From assembly GCA_903941095.1 (NCBI GenBank), contig CAJANN010000362.1, positions 1 through 62,369 on the forward strand: a DNA stretch of 62,369 nt, in the 5' to 3' direction. The notes beneath the pieces are model-generated. The model saw only the letters and a list, made by a program, of their open reading frames with translations. It had not been told where the DNA came from and did not search any database. Of the stretch, positions 40,563 to 52,070 are shown one piece after another. Within the stretch, counting starts at the first letter, position 1, and every line of letters starts with the position of its first letter. The DNA comes from an uncultured Rhodospirillaceae bacterium. GTDB taxonomy: Bacteria > Pseudomonadota > Alphaproteobacteria > Rhodospirillales > Magnetospirillaceae. Both the position numbers and the translations under genes were made by a program.

Positions 40563-41557
40563 ACGGAATGGACATCGTCGTCTCCAGCGACGACCGCATC
40601 GCCCCTTCGGCCCAATCCCGGCCCAAGGCCCCCGCGCAGCCCAAGGCCCCCACGCAACCCAAGGCCCGGCGCAGCGCCGCCGATGTGCGCCCCGATTCCC
40701 GCAAGTCGGGCGACCCCCGCCCGGTCAAGCCGAAGCGCCGGGTCCGCCTGCCGCGCTTCGACCTGACGCCCCTGCAGAAGATGGCCGCCGCCGGCGTCGC
40801 CGTCACCGCCCTGGTGGTCGGCGGCGCGGTGGTGTGGCATTCGGGGATCATCCAGCGCACCGCCGCCACCGCCGTCGCCGCGGTGCTGGACACCACCGCC
40901 GACGCCGGCTTCCGCATCGAAGAGATCACCGTCGCCGGGCGCGGCCGCACCGGCATGGACGAAATCGCCGCCGCCCTGGGCACCCGCCACGGCGCACCGA
41001 TCCTGGGTATCAGCATCGGGCAGATCAAGGACCGGCTGGAAGCCATCGCCGCCGTCAAAAGCGTCGCCGTCGAACGTCACCTGCCCGATTCCCTGCATAT
41101 CGCCATCGTCGAACGCCAGCCCATCGCCGTCTGGCAGAACGGCGGCGCCCATGTGCTGGTGGACCGCGACGGCCACCAGATTCCCGGCGCCATCGCCGGT
41201 TTCGAGCATCTGCCCCTGGTGGTCGGCGAAGGCGCCGGACCGCGGGCCGACGAAGTGCTGGCCCTGCTGGCCGCCGAACCCGACATGGCCGCCCGCGTCA
41301 AGGCCATCGTCCGCGTCGGCAACCGGCGCTGGAACCTGATGCTGGACGACGCCCGCGACGGGCTGGAAGTCCGTCTGCCGGAAGACAATCCGGAAGCGGC
41401 GTGGCGCCGCTTCGCCGAACTGGAACGCAACCAGGCTTTCGCCTCGCGCCAGGTGCGCATGGTCGACCTGCGCGTGCCCGACCGCCTGATCCTGAAGACC
41501 GAGCGGCCGGCCAGCCCGGCCGCCGACGGTGCGAAACGCAAGGACAACGGAGCCTGA
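40559..41557 (+). CDS. ftsQ: cell division protein FtsQ
   Basis: Single TM then POTRA: FRIEEITVAGRGRTGMDEIAAALG...AIAAVKSVAVERHLPDSLHIAIVERQPIAVWQ (start 40550 or 40559). Confidence 0.92.
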   Translation: MNGMDIVVSSDDRIAPSAQSRPKAPAQPKAPTQPKARRSAADVRPDSRKSGDPRPVKPKRRVRLPRFDLTPLQKMAAAGVAVTALVVGGAVVWHSGIIQRTAATAVAAVLDTTADAGFRIEEITVAGRGRTGMDEIAAALGTRHGAPILGISIGQIKDRLEAIAAVKSVAVERHLPDSLHIAIVERQPIAVWQNGGAHVLVDRDGHQIPGAIAGFEHLPLVVGEGAGPRADEVLALLAAEPDMAARVKAIVRVGNRRWNLMLDDARDGLEVRLPEDNPEAAWRRFAELERNQAFASRQVRMVDLRVPDRLILKTERPASPAADGAKRKDNGA

Positions 41558-41558
41558 C

Positions 41559-42794
41559 ATGCGCAACGGCCTGATCGCAGCGTTGGACGTGGGCAGCACC
41601 AAGGTGTGCTGTTTCCTGGCGCGCGTCCAGGAGGACGGCAGCCCGCGCATCGTCGGCATCGGCCACCAGCTGGCCCGCGGCATGCGGCTGGGCGCCGTGG
41701 TCGACATGGAGGAACTGGAACATTCCATCCGCGCCTCGGTCGACGCCGCCGAGGACATGGCCGGCGAGCGGGTCCGGGCGGTCCTGGTCAACGTCTCGGG
41801 CGGGGCTCCGTGTTCGGCCAACGTCAAGGTCGAGGTGGCCATGAACGGCCATGCGGTCAACGAAGCCGACATCCGCCGCATGCTGGACCACGGCCGTGCC
41901 CACCACCACACCCCCGACCGCGAGCTGGTCCACGCCATCCCGGTGGACTACACCATCGACGGCAACGACGGCATCAAGGATCCGCGCGGCATGTACGGCG
42001 ACCGCCTGGGCGTGGCCATCCACGTCATTTCGGCGGCGGTCGGGCCGGTGCGCAACCTGACCACCGTGGTGCACCGCTGCCATCTCGACATCGAGGCCAG
42101 GGTCATCAGCCCCTATGCGTCGGGACTGGCCTGTCTGGTCGACGACGAGCGCGAGTTGGGCGTCACCTGCATCGACATGGGGGGCGGCACCACCTCGATC
42201 GCCGTCTTCGTCGGCGCCCAGCTGGTCCATACCGACGTCATTCCGGTGGGCGGCCACCATGTCACCAACGACATCGCCCGCGGCCTGTCGACCCCGGTCA
42301 ATTACGCCGAGCGGATGAAGACCCTGTACGGGTCGGCCCTGCCCTCGGCCGCCGACGACCGCGAAATGCTGAAGGTGCCGCTGGTCGGCGAGGACGAGGA
42401 AGGGGCATCCAATCAGGTGCCGCGCTCGATGCTGATCCAGATCATCCAGCCGCGCATCGAGGAAACCTTCGAACTGGTGCGTTCGCACCTGGAGCGCAGC
42501 GGCTTCGACAAGATGGCGGGGCGCCGGGTCGTGCTGACCGGCGGCGCCAGCCAGATGCAGGGCGCCCGCGACCTCGCCGGGCTGGTGCTGGACAAGCAGG
42601 TCCGCCTGGGCCGCCCCGTCGGGTTCCACGGATTGCCGGAAGCGACCGGCGGTCCGGCTTTTTCCACCTGCGCCGGCCTGATCCGCTATGCGCTTGCCCA
42701 CCAGCCCGCCGCCAAGGCGGGGCGCAAGGGCGGCGACGACGGGGAACGGTCGGGCTGGGGCAGGTTCGGCCAGTGGCTGAAGCAGAATTTCTAG
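41559..42794 (+). CDS. ftsA: cell division protein FtsA
   Basis: IAALDVGSTKVCCFLARV; TCIDMGGGTTSIAVF; VLTGGASQMQG. Confidence 0.96.
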   Translation: MRNGLIAALDVGSTKVCCFLARVQEDGSPRIVGIGHQLARGMRLGAVVDMEELEHSIRASVDAAEDMAGERVRAVLVNVSGGAPCSANVKVEVAMNGHAVNEADIRRMLDHGRAHHHTPDRELVHAIPVDYTIDGNDGIKDPRGMYGDRLGVAIHVISAAVGPVRNLTTVVHRCHLDIEARVISPYASGLACLVDDERELGVTCIDMGGGTTSIAVFVGAQLVHTDVIPVGGHHVTNDIARGLSTPVNYAERMKTLYGSALPSAADDREMLKVPLVGEDEEGASNQVPRSMLIQIIQPRIEETFELVRSHLERSGFDKMAGRRVVLTGGASQMQGARDLAGLVLDKQVRLGRPVGFHGLPEATGGPAFSTCAGLIRYALAHQPAAKAGRKGGDDGERSGWGRFGQWLKQNF

Positions 42795-42845
42795 GATTCA
42801 CGAAAGGGCCGGAAAGACGGCCCACTCAAGCGCGGAGGTAATCTT

Positions 42846-44531
42846 ATGCTGAACTTTCTTCCCGGGGCGGGTGCCGAACTGAAGCCCAAGATCACCGTCA
42901 TCGGCGTCGGCGGCGCCGGCGGCAACGCCGTCAACAACATGATCGCCTCGAAGCTGGAAGGCGTCGAGTTCATCGTCGCCAACACCGACGCCCAGGCCAT
43001 CACCCAGTCGCGCACCGAGCGCCGCATCCAGCTGGGCACCGCCATCACCCAGGGGCTGGGTGCCGGCTCGCGCCCCGAGATCGGCCGCGCCGCCGCCGAG
43101 GAAAGCCTTGAGGAAGTCATCGGCCAGATCGCCGGCGCCAACATGGTGTTCATCACCGCCGGCATGGGCGGCGGCACCGGATCGGGCGCCGCCCCGGTGA
43201 TCGCCCGGGCCGCCCGCGACCAGGGCATCCTGACCGTCGGCGTGGTGACCAAGCCGTTCCACTTCGAGGGCGCCCACCGCATGCGCACCGCCGAAGGGGC
43301 CATCGAGGAGCTGTCGACCTATGTCGACACCCTGATCATCATCCCCAACCAGAACCTGTTCCGCGTCGCCACCGAGCGCACCACCTTCGCCGACGCCTTC
43401 AAGATGGCCGACGACGTGCTGTATTCCGGCGTGCGCGGCGTCACCGACCTGATGATCATGCCCGGCCTGATCAATCTGGACTTCGCCGACATCCGCACCG
43501 TGATGAGCGAAATGGGCAAGGCGATGATGGGCACCGGCGAAGCCGAAGGCGAGCGCCGCGCCATCTCGGCCGCCGAGGCCGCCATTTCCAACCCGCTGCT
43601 GGACGACACCTCGATGAAGGGCGCCAAGGGCGTCCTGATCAACATCACCGGCGGCATGGACATGACCCTGTTCGAGGTCGACGAAGCCGCCAACCGCATC
43701 CGCGACGAGGTCGACCCCGACGCCAACATCATCTTCGGGTCGACCTTCGACGAGAAGCTGAACGGCAAGATGCGGGTGTCCGTGGTCGCCACCGGCATCG
43801 CCTCGGAAGCCTCTCAGGCCGCCAAGCCGACCGTCATCTCGCTGGTCGGCGCCAACGCCGCCCAGGCCCAAAGCCGACCGGCCCCGGCCCAGCCCGCTTT
43901 CCGCCCGACGGTGGTCACCGCCGCCCAGGCCGCTCCGGTCCAGGCGGCCCAGCAGCCCGCCCCCGCCCAGACCGCTCCGGTCCAGGCGGCACGCCCGGCC
44001 GCCGCTCCGACCGTGGCCGTCCGTGTCGGTCCGGCCGAACGCCAGACGACGATGGAAATGCCGCTGCCCCAGCCGGCCCAGACCCGGGTCGAGCCGACCT
44101 TCGCCCGCGACCCGGCCCCGCACCACCGCCAGGATCAGGCGATGCGGGCGGAGCGTGCTCCCGCCCCGATGGCCGAGCCGGCCTATGACGACGAACCCGG
44201 CTATGGCGAGCCGGCCGGCATGGCGGCCATGACCCGCGCCATCAGCGATATCGCCACCGCGCCGCACCAGGCCCCGCGCATGGCCGCCCCGCAGCCGCAG
44301 CAGCAGCCGGAACCCCGCCGCGGCGGCGGACTGTTCGGTTTGCTGTCCAACCGCCGTCAGCCGGCTCCGCAGCCGCAGCAGCCGGCCCCGCAGCAGCGCG
44401 CCGAGCCCCGTCCGCAACCGGCCGGCCCGGCCCCGCGCATGGACCGCATGGCCGCCCACAGCGAACCGACCGCCGTCCGCGGTTCCGAGGACCTGGACAT
44501 CCCCGCCTTCCTGCGCCGTCAGGCCAACTGA
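42846..44531 (+). CDS. ftsZ: cell division protein FtsZ
   Basis: [37 protein letters not shown]-terminal [13 protein letters not shown] peptide. Confidence 0.98.
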   Translation: MLNFLPGAGAELKPKITVIGVGGAGGNAVNNMIASKLEGVEFIVANTDAQAITQSRTERRIQLGTAITQGLGAGSRPEIGRAAAEESLEEVIGQIAGANMVFITAGMGGGTGSGAAPVIARAARDQGILTVGVVTKPFHFEGAHRMRTAEGAIEELSTYVDTLIIIPNQNLFRVATERTTFADAFKMADDVLYSGVRGVTDLMIMPGLINLDFADIRTVMSEMGKAMMGTGEAEGERRAISAAEAAISNPLLDDTSMKGAKGVLINITGGMDMTLFEVDEAANRIRDEVDPDANIIFGSTFDEKLNGKMRVSVVATGIASEASQAAKPTVISLVGANAAQAQSRPAPAQPAFRPTVVTAAQAAPVQAAQQPAPAQTAPVQAARPAAAPTVAVRVGPAERQTTMEMPLPQPAQTRVEPTFARDPAPHHRQDQAMRAERAPAPMAEPAYDDEPGYGEPAGMAAMTRAISDIATAPHQAPRMAAPQPQQQPEPRRGGGLFGLLSNRRQPAPQPQQPAPQQRAEPRPQPAGPAPRMDRMAAHSEPTAVRGSEDLDIPAFLRRQAN

Positions 44532-44567
44532 CGGCATGCGGGATCGCGCTTGATCCTACCGACTTGA

Positions 44568-44600
44568 CCCGGCCGGCCCCGCCAAGGGCTGCCGGCCGGG
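44568..44600 (+). terminator. hairpin/terminator-like after ftsZ
   Basis: CCCGGCCGGC-cccgccaagggct-GCCGGCCGGG, perfect 10-bp arms, followed by TTCCCTTT. Confidence 0.55.
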
Positions 44601-44736
44601 TTCCCTTTCCCAGCGACATTGTGCAGTGTAACAAAGCGAAACAATGATTGATTTGAGACCTGGACGCCCCAGGGCTAGTGTCTGACCATCGAAACCGAAG
44701 CCCGGACCGAGCCGGGTCGAAGACGAGGTCAATGAC

Positions 44737-45738
44737 GTGAAGTTCATCGCCGCCGACGTGGTTTCCGCCTTCCCGCAGTCTGCCGACCCGTCCGACCGCA
44801 CCGCCGTCCGTCAGCGCACCCTCAAGACCGCCATCGGCTGCACCGGCATCGGCCTGCATTCCGGCGCCAAGGTCACCATGACCCTGCAGCCCGCCGAAGC
44901 CGGCACCGGCATCCGCTTCCGCCGCACCGACGTCAAGGGCCGGGGCGCCATCGTGCCCGCCCTGTGGTCGCATGTCGGCGACACCCGCATGAATTCCTGC
45001 CTGGTCAACGAGGCCGGCGTGCAGATCGGCACCGTCGAACATCTGCTGAGCGCCCTGGCCGGATCGGGGATCGACAATTGCCTGATCGAGATCAACGGCG
45101 CCGAGGTGCCGGTGATGGACGGATCGGCGGCTCCCTTCCTGTTCCTGATCGAATGCGCCGGCACCGTCGAACAGACCGCGCCCCGCCGCGCCATCCGCGT
45201 GCTGAAGGCGGTTTCGGCGACCGACGGCGACAAGACCGCCACCCTGTCGCCGGCCAGCGGCTTCTCGGTGCGCTTCGACATCGATTTCGCCAGCCAGGCC
45301 ATCGCCCGGCAAAGCTTCGCCCTGGCCATGACCCGCGGCGCCTTCAAGTCCGAGATTTCCCGCGCCCGCACCTTCGGCTTCGAGCAGGAAGTGGCCTGGC
45401 TGCGCGCCAACGGACTGGCCCGCGGCGGTTCGCTGGACAACGCCGTGGTCATCGACAGCACCGGCACCAAGGTGCTGAACGACGACGGCCTGCGCTACGG
45501 CGACGAATTCGTCCGCCACAAGATCCTGGACGCCGTGGGCGACCTGTATCTGGCCGGCGCCCCCATCCTGGGTCACTTCCACGGCGTCCGTTCCGGACAT
45601 GCCCTGAACAACCGCCTGCTGCAGGCCCTGTTCGCCGACCAGACCGCCTGGACCTGGACCACCATCGCCCCCGGCTCGGCCGCAGCCCAGGCCACGCCGG
45701 CCTCTGCCCCGGCCCTGGCCCTGGCCGCCAACGGCTGA
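44737..45738 (+). CDS. lpxC: UDP-3-O-acyl-N-acetylglucosamine deacetylase LpxC
   Basis: [68 protein letters not shown] start. Confidence 0.95.
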   Translation: MKFIAADVVSAFPQSADPSDRTAVRQRTLKTAIGCTGIGLHSGAKVTMTLQPAEAGTGIRFRRTDVKGRGAIVPALWSHVGDTRMNSCLVNEAGVQIGTVEHLLSALAGSGIDNCLIEINGAEVPVMDGSAAPFLFLIECAGTVEQTAPRRAIRVLKAVSATDGDKTATLSPASGFSVRFDIDFASQAIARQSFALAMTRGAFKSEISRARTFGFEQEVAWLRANGLARGGSLDNAVVIDSTGTKVLNDDGLRYGDEFVRHKILDAVGDLYLAGAPILGHFHGVRSGHALNNRLLQALFADQTAWTWTTIAPGSAAAQATPASAPALALAANG

Positions 45739-45769
45739 AACCGCCGTCTCCTTGCTGCCGAACGGACAC

Positions 45770-45805
45770 GCGGCCCCCGCCCTCCATCCGGAAGGCGGGG
45801 GCCGC
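45770..45805 (+). terminator. strong hairpin after lpxC
   Basis: GCGGCCCCCGCC-ctccatccggaa-GGCGGGGGCCGC, 12-bp perfect arms. Confidence 0.6.
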
Positions 45806-45880
45806 CGTTCGTGCGGAGCCTCTTCCTTGCCGGCCCGACCGTGCTATAGTCCGCCATCGCCCATCGGTTCCTGGGATTTC

Positions 45881-46696
45881 ATGATCCGCGCATCTTCCCG
45901 CTACGCCGCCCTTGTCCTTGTCGCCGGCTCGCTTGCCCTGGCCGCCTGTTCGGAGAAAAAGGACGATTACGTCGAGCGCCCGGTCGAGGAGCTCTACAAC
46001 GAGGCGATGGATCTCATCGACAAGAACGAGTATTTCCGCGCCTCGAAAGCCTTCGAAGAGGTCGAGCGCCAGCACCCCTATTCGGTCTGGGCCACCAAGG
46101 CGCAGCTGATGGGCGCCTACGCGCTGTACGAGCGCAACAAGTACGACGACGCCATCATCCAGCTGGACCGCTTCATCCAGCTGCATCCGGGCAACAAGGA
46201 CGCGCCTTACGCCTATTACCTCAAGGGCCTGGCCTATTACGAACAGATCACCGACGTCGCCCGCGACCAGAAGATGACCGAGCACGCCCTGAAATCGCTG
46301 CAGGAAGTGATCGACCGCTTCCCCGCCTCGACCTATGCCCGCGACGCCAAGCTGAAGGTCGACCTTGCCCGCGACCACATGGCCGGCAAGGAAATGAACG
46401 TCGCCCGCTTTTACCAGCACCGCGAACAATGGCTGGCCGCGCTGAACCGCTACAAGGCGGTCACCGAGCAGTACCAGACCACGTCGCACGTGCCCGAGGC
46501 GCTGCACCGCATGGTCGAAATCTACGTCACCCTGGGACTGCAGGAAGAGGCGAAAAAGACAGCCGCGGTGCTGGGCCACAATTTCCCCGGCAGCGACTGG
46601 TACGAGGATACCTTCTCGCTGGTCAATACCGGCAGGTCGATGGCCGCCGCCAGGAAGGCGGAGTCCAAGGGCGGCTGGTTCGGCTGGCTGTGGTGA
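45881..46696 (+). CDS. bamD: outer membrane assembly lipoprotein BamD
   Basis: Lipoprotein signal LALAACSEKKDDY; YNEAMDLIDKNEYFRASKAFEEVERQHPYSVWATKAQLMGAYALYE TPR. Confidence 0.93.
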   Translation: MIRASSRYAALVLVAGSLALAACSEKKDDYVERPVEELYNEAMDLIDKNEYFRASKAFEEVERQHPYSVWATKAQLMGAYALYERNKYDDAIIQLDRFIQLHPGNKDAPYAYYLKGLAYYEQITDVARDQKMTEHALKSLQEVIDRFPASTYARDAKLKVDLARDHMAGKEMNVARFYQHREQWLAALNRYKAVTEQYQTTSHVPEALHRMVEIYVTLGLQEEAKKTAAVLGHNFPGSDWYEDTFSLVNTGRSMAAARKAESKGGWFGWLW

Positions 46697-46703
46697 CCCG
46701 GCC

Positions 46704-48362
46704 ATGCTGGGCTCGCTGTCGATTCGCGATGTGGTGCTGATCGAGAAACTGGACCTGGGCTTCGATTGCGGGCTGTCGGTCTTCACCGGCGAAACCGGCG
46801 CCGGCAAGTCCATCTTGCTGGATTCCCTGTCGCTGGCCCTGGGGGCGCGGGCCGATTCCGCCCTGGTCCGCCACGGCGCGCCGCAACTGTCGGTGATCGC
46901 CGAATTCGATCCGCCCGCCGGACATCCCGCCCGCACCCTGCTGGCGGAACAAGATATCGACGTCGACGGGGTCCCATTGCTGCTGCGCCGGGTGGTCAGC
47001 GCCGACGGCCGGTCGAAGGCCTATGTCAACGACCAGCCGGTCAGCGTCGGACTGCTGCGCAAGGTCGGCGACGAACTGGTGGAAATCCACGGCCAGTTCG
47101 AAAGCCACGGATTGCTGGATACCGCCACCCACCGCCCGGTGCTGGATGCCTTCGCCGGCCTGTCCGACAGCCTGACCGGCCTGTGGGCCGGCTGGCGTGC
47201 CGCCGCCAAGGCCCGCCAGACCGCCGAAGACACGCTGAAACAGGCTCGCGCCGAAGAGGAAAGCCTGCGTCATGCCCATGACGAACTGGCGGCCCTGGCT
47301 CCCAAGGCCGGGGAGGACGCCGAACTGGCCAACACCCGCACCCTGCTGCAGCACGGCGAGAAGCTGGTCGAGGCGATGAATGCCGCCCAGGCCGCCCTGA
47401 ATGGCCGTGGCGAGGTCGAATCCTCGCTGCGCAGCGCCCAGCGCACCCTGGAACGGGTCGCCGAACGGGCCGGCGGCAAGCTGGACCCGGTCATCGCCGC
47501 GCTGGACCGCGCCGCCTGCGAGACCGCCGAGGCGGTGGGGCTGCTGGAACGGGCCTCGGCCGACATCGATCTGGACCCCGGCCGCCTGGACAAGGTCGAA
47601 GAGCGCCTGTTCGCCCTGCGCGCCGCCGCCCGCAAGCATGCCACCGAGGTGGACGCCCTGGCGGCGCTGAAGGACGATCTGGCCCGCCGTCTGGCCGCCC
47701 TGGATGGCGGCGGCGGCGACCTGGCCCGGCTGGCCCGCGCCGAACAGGCCGCCCGCGCCGCCTATGTCGAAGCCGCCCGCGCCCTGTCGCGCGCCCGCAG
47801 CGAAGCGGCCGGCCGCCTGGATGCCGCCGTCGCCGCCGAACTGGCCCCGCTGAAACTGGACCGCGCCCGGTTCACCACCCGTGTCGCCCCGCTGGACGAA
47901 CAGGCCTGGGGACCGCAGGGTCTGGACGGGGTCGAGTTCATGGTGTCAACCAATCCCGGTGCGCCGCCGGCCCCGCTGGGCAAGGTCGCTTCGGGCGGCG
48001 AGCTGTCCCGCTTCATGCTGGCCCTGAAAGTGGTGCTGGCCAAGACCTCGCCCACCCCGACCATCGTCTTCGACGAAGTCGATTCCGGCATCGGCGGCGC
48101 CGTCGCCGCCGCCGTCGGCGACCGGCTGGCCCGCCTGGGGGCCGACCTGCAGGTCCTGGTGGTCACCCACTCGCCGCAGGTGGCCGCCCGCGGCCGCAAC
48201 CACTACCGGGTCGCCAAGCGCGAAACCGACCCCGGCAAGGTTCTGACCTCGGTCGACTGCCTGCCGCCCGAAGAGCGCCGCGAGGAAATCGCCCGCATGC
48301 TGGCCGGCGAGAACGTCACCGACCAGGCGCGTGCCGCCGCCGATTCCCTGATGGCGGGCTGA
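46704..48362 (+). CDS. recN: DNA repair protein RecN
   Basis: [19 protein letters not shown]...[51 protein letters not shown]. Confidence 0.96.
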   Translation: MLGSLSIRDVVLIEKLDLGFDCGLSVFTGETGAGKSILLDSLSLALGARADSALVRHGAPQLSVIAEFDPPAGHPARTLLAEQDIDVDGVPLLLRRVVSADGRSKAYVNDQPVSVGLLRKVGDELVEIHGQFESHGLLDTATHRPVLDAFAGLSDSLTGLWAGWRAAAKARQTAEDTLKQARAEEESLRHAHDELAALAPKAGEDAELANTRTLLQHGEKLVEAMNAAQAALNGRGEVESSLRSAQRTLERVAERAGGKLDPVIAALDRAACETAEAVGLLERASADIDLDPGRLDKVEERLFALRAAARKHATEVDALAALKDDLARRLAALDGGGGDLARLARAEQAARAAYVEAARALSRARSEAAGRLDAAVAAELAPLKLDRARFTTRVAPLDEQAWGPQGLDGVEFMVSTNPGAPPAPLGKVASGGELSRFMLALKVVLAKTSPTPTIVFDEVDSGIGGAVAAAVGDRLARLGADLQVLVVTHSPQVAARGRNHYRVAKRETDPGKVLTSVDCLPPEERREEIARMLAGENVTDQARAAADSLMAG

Positions 48363-48381
48363 CCCCCTCAAATGGGGGTTT
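48362..48381 (+). terminator. short hairpin abutting recN stop
   Basis: ACCCCC-tcaaat-GGGGGTTT starting on the A of the TGA stop. Confidence 0.5.
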
Positions 48382-48442
48382 CCTGAAAGATTGCCGCCAA
48401 GTTATCGTAAGCTCAGAATCTGACTACGGAGCGGGCCGGGTA

Positions 48443-50170
48443 ATGGGTGGCAAAACCATCGGGCAGAAATTCTTCAGGATTGTCGCCGTTCTGGGACTGT
48501 TGACCGTGATCGCGGCGGGCGGCGGCGGCTTTGCCCTGACGCAGACCGGCAGCGATATCGTGGTGTCGGTGGCCGCCACCGACCGGCGCGAAGACGTCCT
48601 GATCCCGCTGGAAGAGGCGCTGAACGGGATCCGCCTGTCGGTGGTGCAGGTTCAGCAGTTTCTGTCCGACGTTTCCGCCACCCGGGGACTGGACGGCCTG
48701 GACGACGGCTTCGCCAAGGCCGAAGAACAGACCCGCCGCTTCCATGCGCAGGTCGACGCCCTGGGACGCCTGGCCGCCTCGGACGACGAATTGCGCACTG
48801 TGATCCTGCCGCAAATCCCCGCCCTGCAGGCGGCATTCGCGGATTACCACGGCAGCGGCACGGCGATGGCCAAGGCCTATGTGCTTTCCGGACCGGCTGC
48901 CGGCAACGCCATGATGCCGGATTTCGACCGCCGGTCGGAACAGCTTCAGACCGTCCTCGACGAAATCGCCACCGGGGTGCACGCCGTCGGCGATGCCTCG
49001 CACGACACCCAGAAGGCCCTGCTGCAGACCCTGGTCGCCGACGCCGCCCTGTGGCGGATGGTCATCGCCGGACTGGCGGTCGCCGCCGTGATCGTCGCCG
49101 CTTTCGCCCTGGTTCTGTCGCGCAAAATCGGCCGCCGTCTGGCCGCCAGCGTCGCCGACATCAACACCGTGTCCCAGGGGCAGCGGGTCACGATCGGCAT
49201 CGGCGACGAAAACGACGATATTGCCGAGATCAACCGCGCCTTGCTGCGTTTCATGGAGGCCGAACAGCGCAAAAAAGAGCTGGAAATCGAAGAACAGCAG
49301 CGCCTGTCGGTCGAGCGGCTGCGCCACGAGCGGATCCAGCAGGCCACCACCACCTTCGATTCCGCCATCGTCCGCCTGCTGGACCGCATGAAGACGGCGG
49401 TCGAGCACCTGCTGAATTCGGCCAACACGCTGTCGGCCAATGCCGAACAGACCCAGCGGCAAAGCGCCGCCGTCGCCGCCGCCACCGATCAGGCCAACGC
49501 CAATGTCGAAACCGTCGCGGCAGCGGGGACCGAACTGGCGGCGTCCATCGGCGAGATTTCCCGTCAGGTGGTTCATTCGGCGGAAACGGCTCAATCGGCG
49601 ACGGCCGAGGCGGCCGACGCCATACGCAAGATCGCCGGCTTGGCGGAATCGGCCGCGAAGATCGGCGAGGTGGTCGGACTGATCAACGATATCGCCAGCC
49701 AGACCAACCTGCTGGCCCTGAACGCCACAGTCGAGGCGGCCCGCGCCGGTGATGCCGGCAAGGGCTTCGCCGTGGTGGCGCACGAGGTCAAGAGTCTGGC
49801 CGGACAGACCGGACGGGCCACCAGCGACATCGCCACCCAGGTCACCGCCGTCCAAAGCGAAACCCAGTCGGCAGTGGCCGCCATCCAGGGAATCGCCACC
49901 ACCATCGCCCGCATCAGCGAACTGTCGACGGCCATTGCCGGCGCCGTCGACGAACAGGGAGTGGCCACCACCGAAATCGCCCGCAACGTCGAAGAGGCGT
50001 CGCGCGGCACCCACGACGTCGCCGACAACATCTCGGGCGTGGCCCAGGCCGCCGCCCAGACCGGACAGATGGCCCAGACCGTTTTCGCCTCGGCATCCGG
50101 CCTGCTGACCGAAAGCGAAACCCTGGAACAGGTGGTGAAATCCTTCCTGGACGAGGTCCACGCCGCATAA
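48443..50170 (+). CDS. methyl-accepting chemotaxis protein with helical periplasmic sensor
   Basis: Two TMs, HAMP, MCP hairpin [35 protein letters not shown]. Confidence 0.92.
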   Translation: MGGKTIGQKFFRIVAVLGLLTVIAAGGGGFALTQTGSDIVVSVAATDRREDVLIPLEEALNGIRLSVVQVQQFLSDVSATRGLDGLDDGFAKAEEQTRRFHAQVDALGRLAASDDELRTVILPQIPALQAAFADYHGSGTAMAKAYVLSGPAAGNAMMPDFDRRSEQLQTVLDEIATGVHAVGDASHDTQKALLQTLVADAALWRMVIAGLAVAAVIVAAFALVLSRKIGRRLAASVADINTVSQGQRVTIGIGDENDDIAEINRALLRFMEAEQRKKELEIEEQQRLSVERLRHERIQQATTTFDSAIVRLLDRMKTAVEHLLNSANTLSANAEQTQRQSAAVAAATDQANANVETVAAAGTELAASIGEISRQVVHSAETAQSATAEAADAIRKIAGLAESAAKIGEVVGLINDIASQTNLLALNATVEAARAGDAGKGFAVVAHEVKSLAGQTGRATSDIATQVTAVQSETQSAVAAIQGIATTIARISELSTAIAGAVDEQGVATTEIARNVEEASRGTHDVADNISGVAQAAAQTGQMAQTVFASASGLLTESETLEQVVKSFLDEVHAA

Positions 50171-50258
50171 GGCGGCGGCCAAGGGACACGCGGGCATTGG
50201 TTGTGCGGCGATTATTGGCTACAGTCCCGGCCGCCCCTTTCCTGTTCCGGTTCGATCG

Positions 50259-52070
50259 ATGGCTTCGCCCCCGCTTCTGTCTCTTCGCGACGTCCGCCTG
50301 ACCTTTGGCGGCACCCCTTTGTTCGAGGGGGTCACCACCTGGGTCGGACGAGGCGACAAGACCTGTCTGGTCGGCCGCAACGGATCGGGCAAGTCGACGC
50401 TGCTGAAGGTGATGGCCGGCGAGATTCTGGCCGATACCGGCGAAATGTTCGTCCAGCCCGGCGCCCGCGTCGCCTATCTGCCGCAGGACCCCACCCCCGA
50501 TGCCGACACCGTCGGCGCCTATGTCGCCGGCGGCCTGCCCCCCGATGAACGCGACCAGACCTACCGCGTCGAGGCCTTGCTGGCCGAGCTGGGCGTCGAT
50601 CCGGACCGACCCACGTCCGGCATGTCGGGCGGCGAAAGCCGCCGGGCCGCCATCGCCCGCGCCCTGGTCGGCGAGCCCGATGCCTTGCTGCTGGACGAGC
50701 CGACCAACCACCTGGACCTGCCGGCCATCCTGTGGCTGGAAGATCGGCTGAAAAGCTATAACGGCGCCCTGGTGGTCATCAGCCATGACCGCCGCTTTCT
50801 GGATTCCGTATCGAAGCAGACGCTGTGGCTGGAGCAGGGGCTGGTGCGCCGGGCCGAGTTCGGCTTTGCCGGCTTCGCCGCCTGGCAGGAAGAAACCTAT
50901 GCCGCCGCCGAAGCCGAGCTGGAGCGCATGGACAACCTGCTGCGCCGCGAGCTGCATTGGCTGGCCCGCGGCGTCACCGCCCGCCGCAAGCGCAACATGG
51001 GCCGCCTGCGTGCCCTGAACGGACTGCGCCAGGACCGCGCCCAAAGCTTCGCCCTGCGTCAGGATGCCGACCGCCGCGCCCTGCTGGCGGTCGAATCCGG
51101 CGACCTGTCCGGCCGGTTGGTCATCGAGGCGGCGGGCATCGGCAAGTCTTTCGGCGACAAGCGGGTGATCGACGGCTTTTCCACCCGCATCCTGCGCGGC
51201 GACCGTGTCGGACTGATCGGCCCCAACGGTGCCGGCAAGACCACGCTGCTGCGCCTGCTGACCGGCGACCTGCCCCCCGACGAAGGCAGCATCCGTCTGG
51301 GCACCAACCTGGAACCCGCCTATTTCGACCAGCGCCGCGACCGCCTGGATCCCGACCGCTCGGTGTGGGACACCCTGACCGACGGACGCGGCGACAATGT
51401 CTGGGTGCATGGCACGCCGCGCCATGTGGTCGGCTACATGAAGGATTTCCTGTTCTCGGAAAACCAGGCCCGCACCCCGGTCCGCGCCCTGTCCGGCGGC
51501 GAGCGCAACCGCCTGCTGCTGGCCAAGCTGCTGGCCAAGCCGTCCAACCTGCTGATCCTGGACGAGCCGACCAACGACCTGGACATGGACACCCTGGACC
51601 TGCTGGAGGAAATGCTGGCCGATTACGACGGCACCTTGCTGGTGGTCAGCCACGACCGCGACTTCCTGGACCGGCTGGTGACCAGCGTCATCGCCGTCGA
51701 GGGCGACGGCAGCGCCTGCGAATATGCCGGCGGCTATTCCGACTATCTGGCCCAGCGCCCGGTCAAGGTTGCCGACGCCCCACGCGGCGAGACCCGGGCG
51801 GAACCCGCCGCCCGCCCCAAGGTTCAGGCCAAGCTGGGCTACAAGGACCAGCGCGAGCTGGACGAATTGCCGGCCCGGCTGGAAAAACTGGCCGGAGAGA
51901 TCGCCCGGCTGGAGGCCGAACTGGCCGACCCGTCGCTGTACGAGCGTGACCCCGGCCGCTTCGACGCCGCCGCCGCCCGGCTGGATCAGGCCCGCGGCGA
52001 ACTGGAGCGGGCGGAAGAACGCTGGTTGGAACTGGAGAGCCTGAAGGAAGACCTGGCGGGACGGGCATGA
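50259..52070 (+). CDS. uup: ABC-F family ATPase (Uup-like)
   Basis: Two ABC domains (GRNGSGKSTLLKV, GPNGAGKTTLLRL), LDEPTNHLDLPAILWLE, C-terminal coiled coil. Confidence 0.9.
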   Translation: MASPPLLSLRDVRLTFGGTPLFEGVTTWVGRGDKTCLVGRNGSGKSTLLKVMAGEILADTGEMFVQPGARVAYLPQDPTPDADTVGAYVAGGLPPDERDQTYRVEALLAELGVDPDRPTSGMSGGESRRAAIARALVGEPDALLLDEPTNHLDLPAILWLEDRLKSYNGALVVISHDRRFLDSVSKQTLWLEQGLVRRAEFGFAGFAAWQEETYAAAEAELERMDNLLRRELHWLARGVTARRKRNMGRLRALNGLRQDRAQSFALRQDADRRALLAVESGDLSGRLVIEAAGIGKSFGDKRVIDGFSTRILRGDRVGLIGPNGAGKTTLLRLLTGDLPPDEGSIRLGTNLEPAYFDQRRDRLDPDRSVWDTLTDGRGDNVWVHGTPRHVVGYMKDFLFSENQARTPVRALSGGERNRLLLAKLLAKPSNLLILDEPTNDLDMDTLDLLEEMLADYDGTLLVVSHDRDFLDRLVTSVIAVEGDGSACEYAGGYSDYLAQRPVKVADAPRGETRAEPAARPKVQAKLGYKDQRELDELPARLEKLAGEIARLEAELADPSLYERDPGRFDAAAARLDQARGELERAEERWLELESLKEDLAGRA

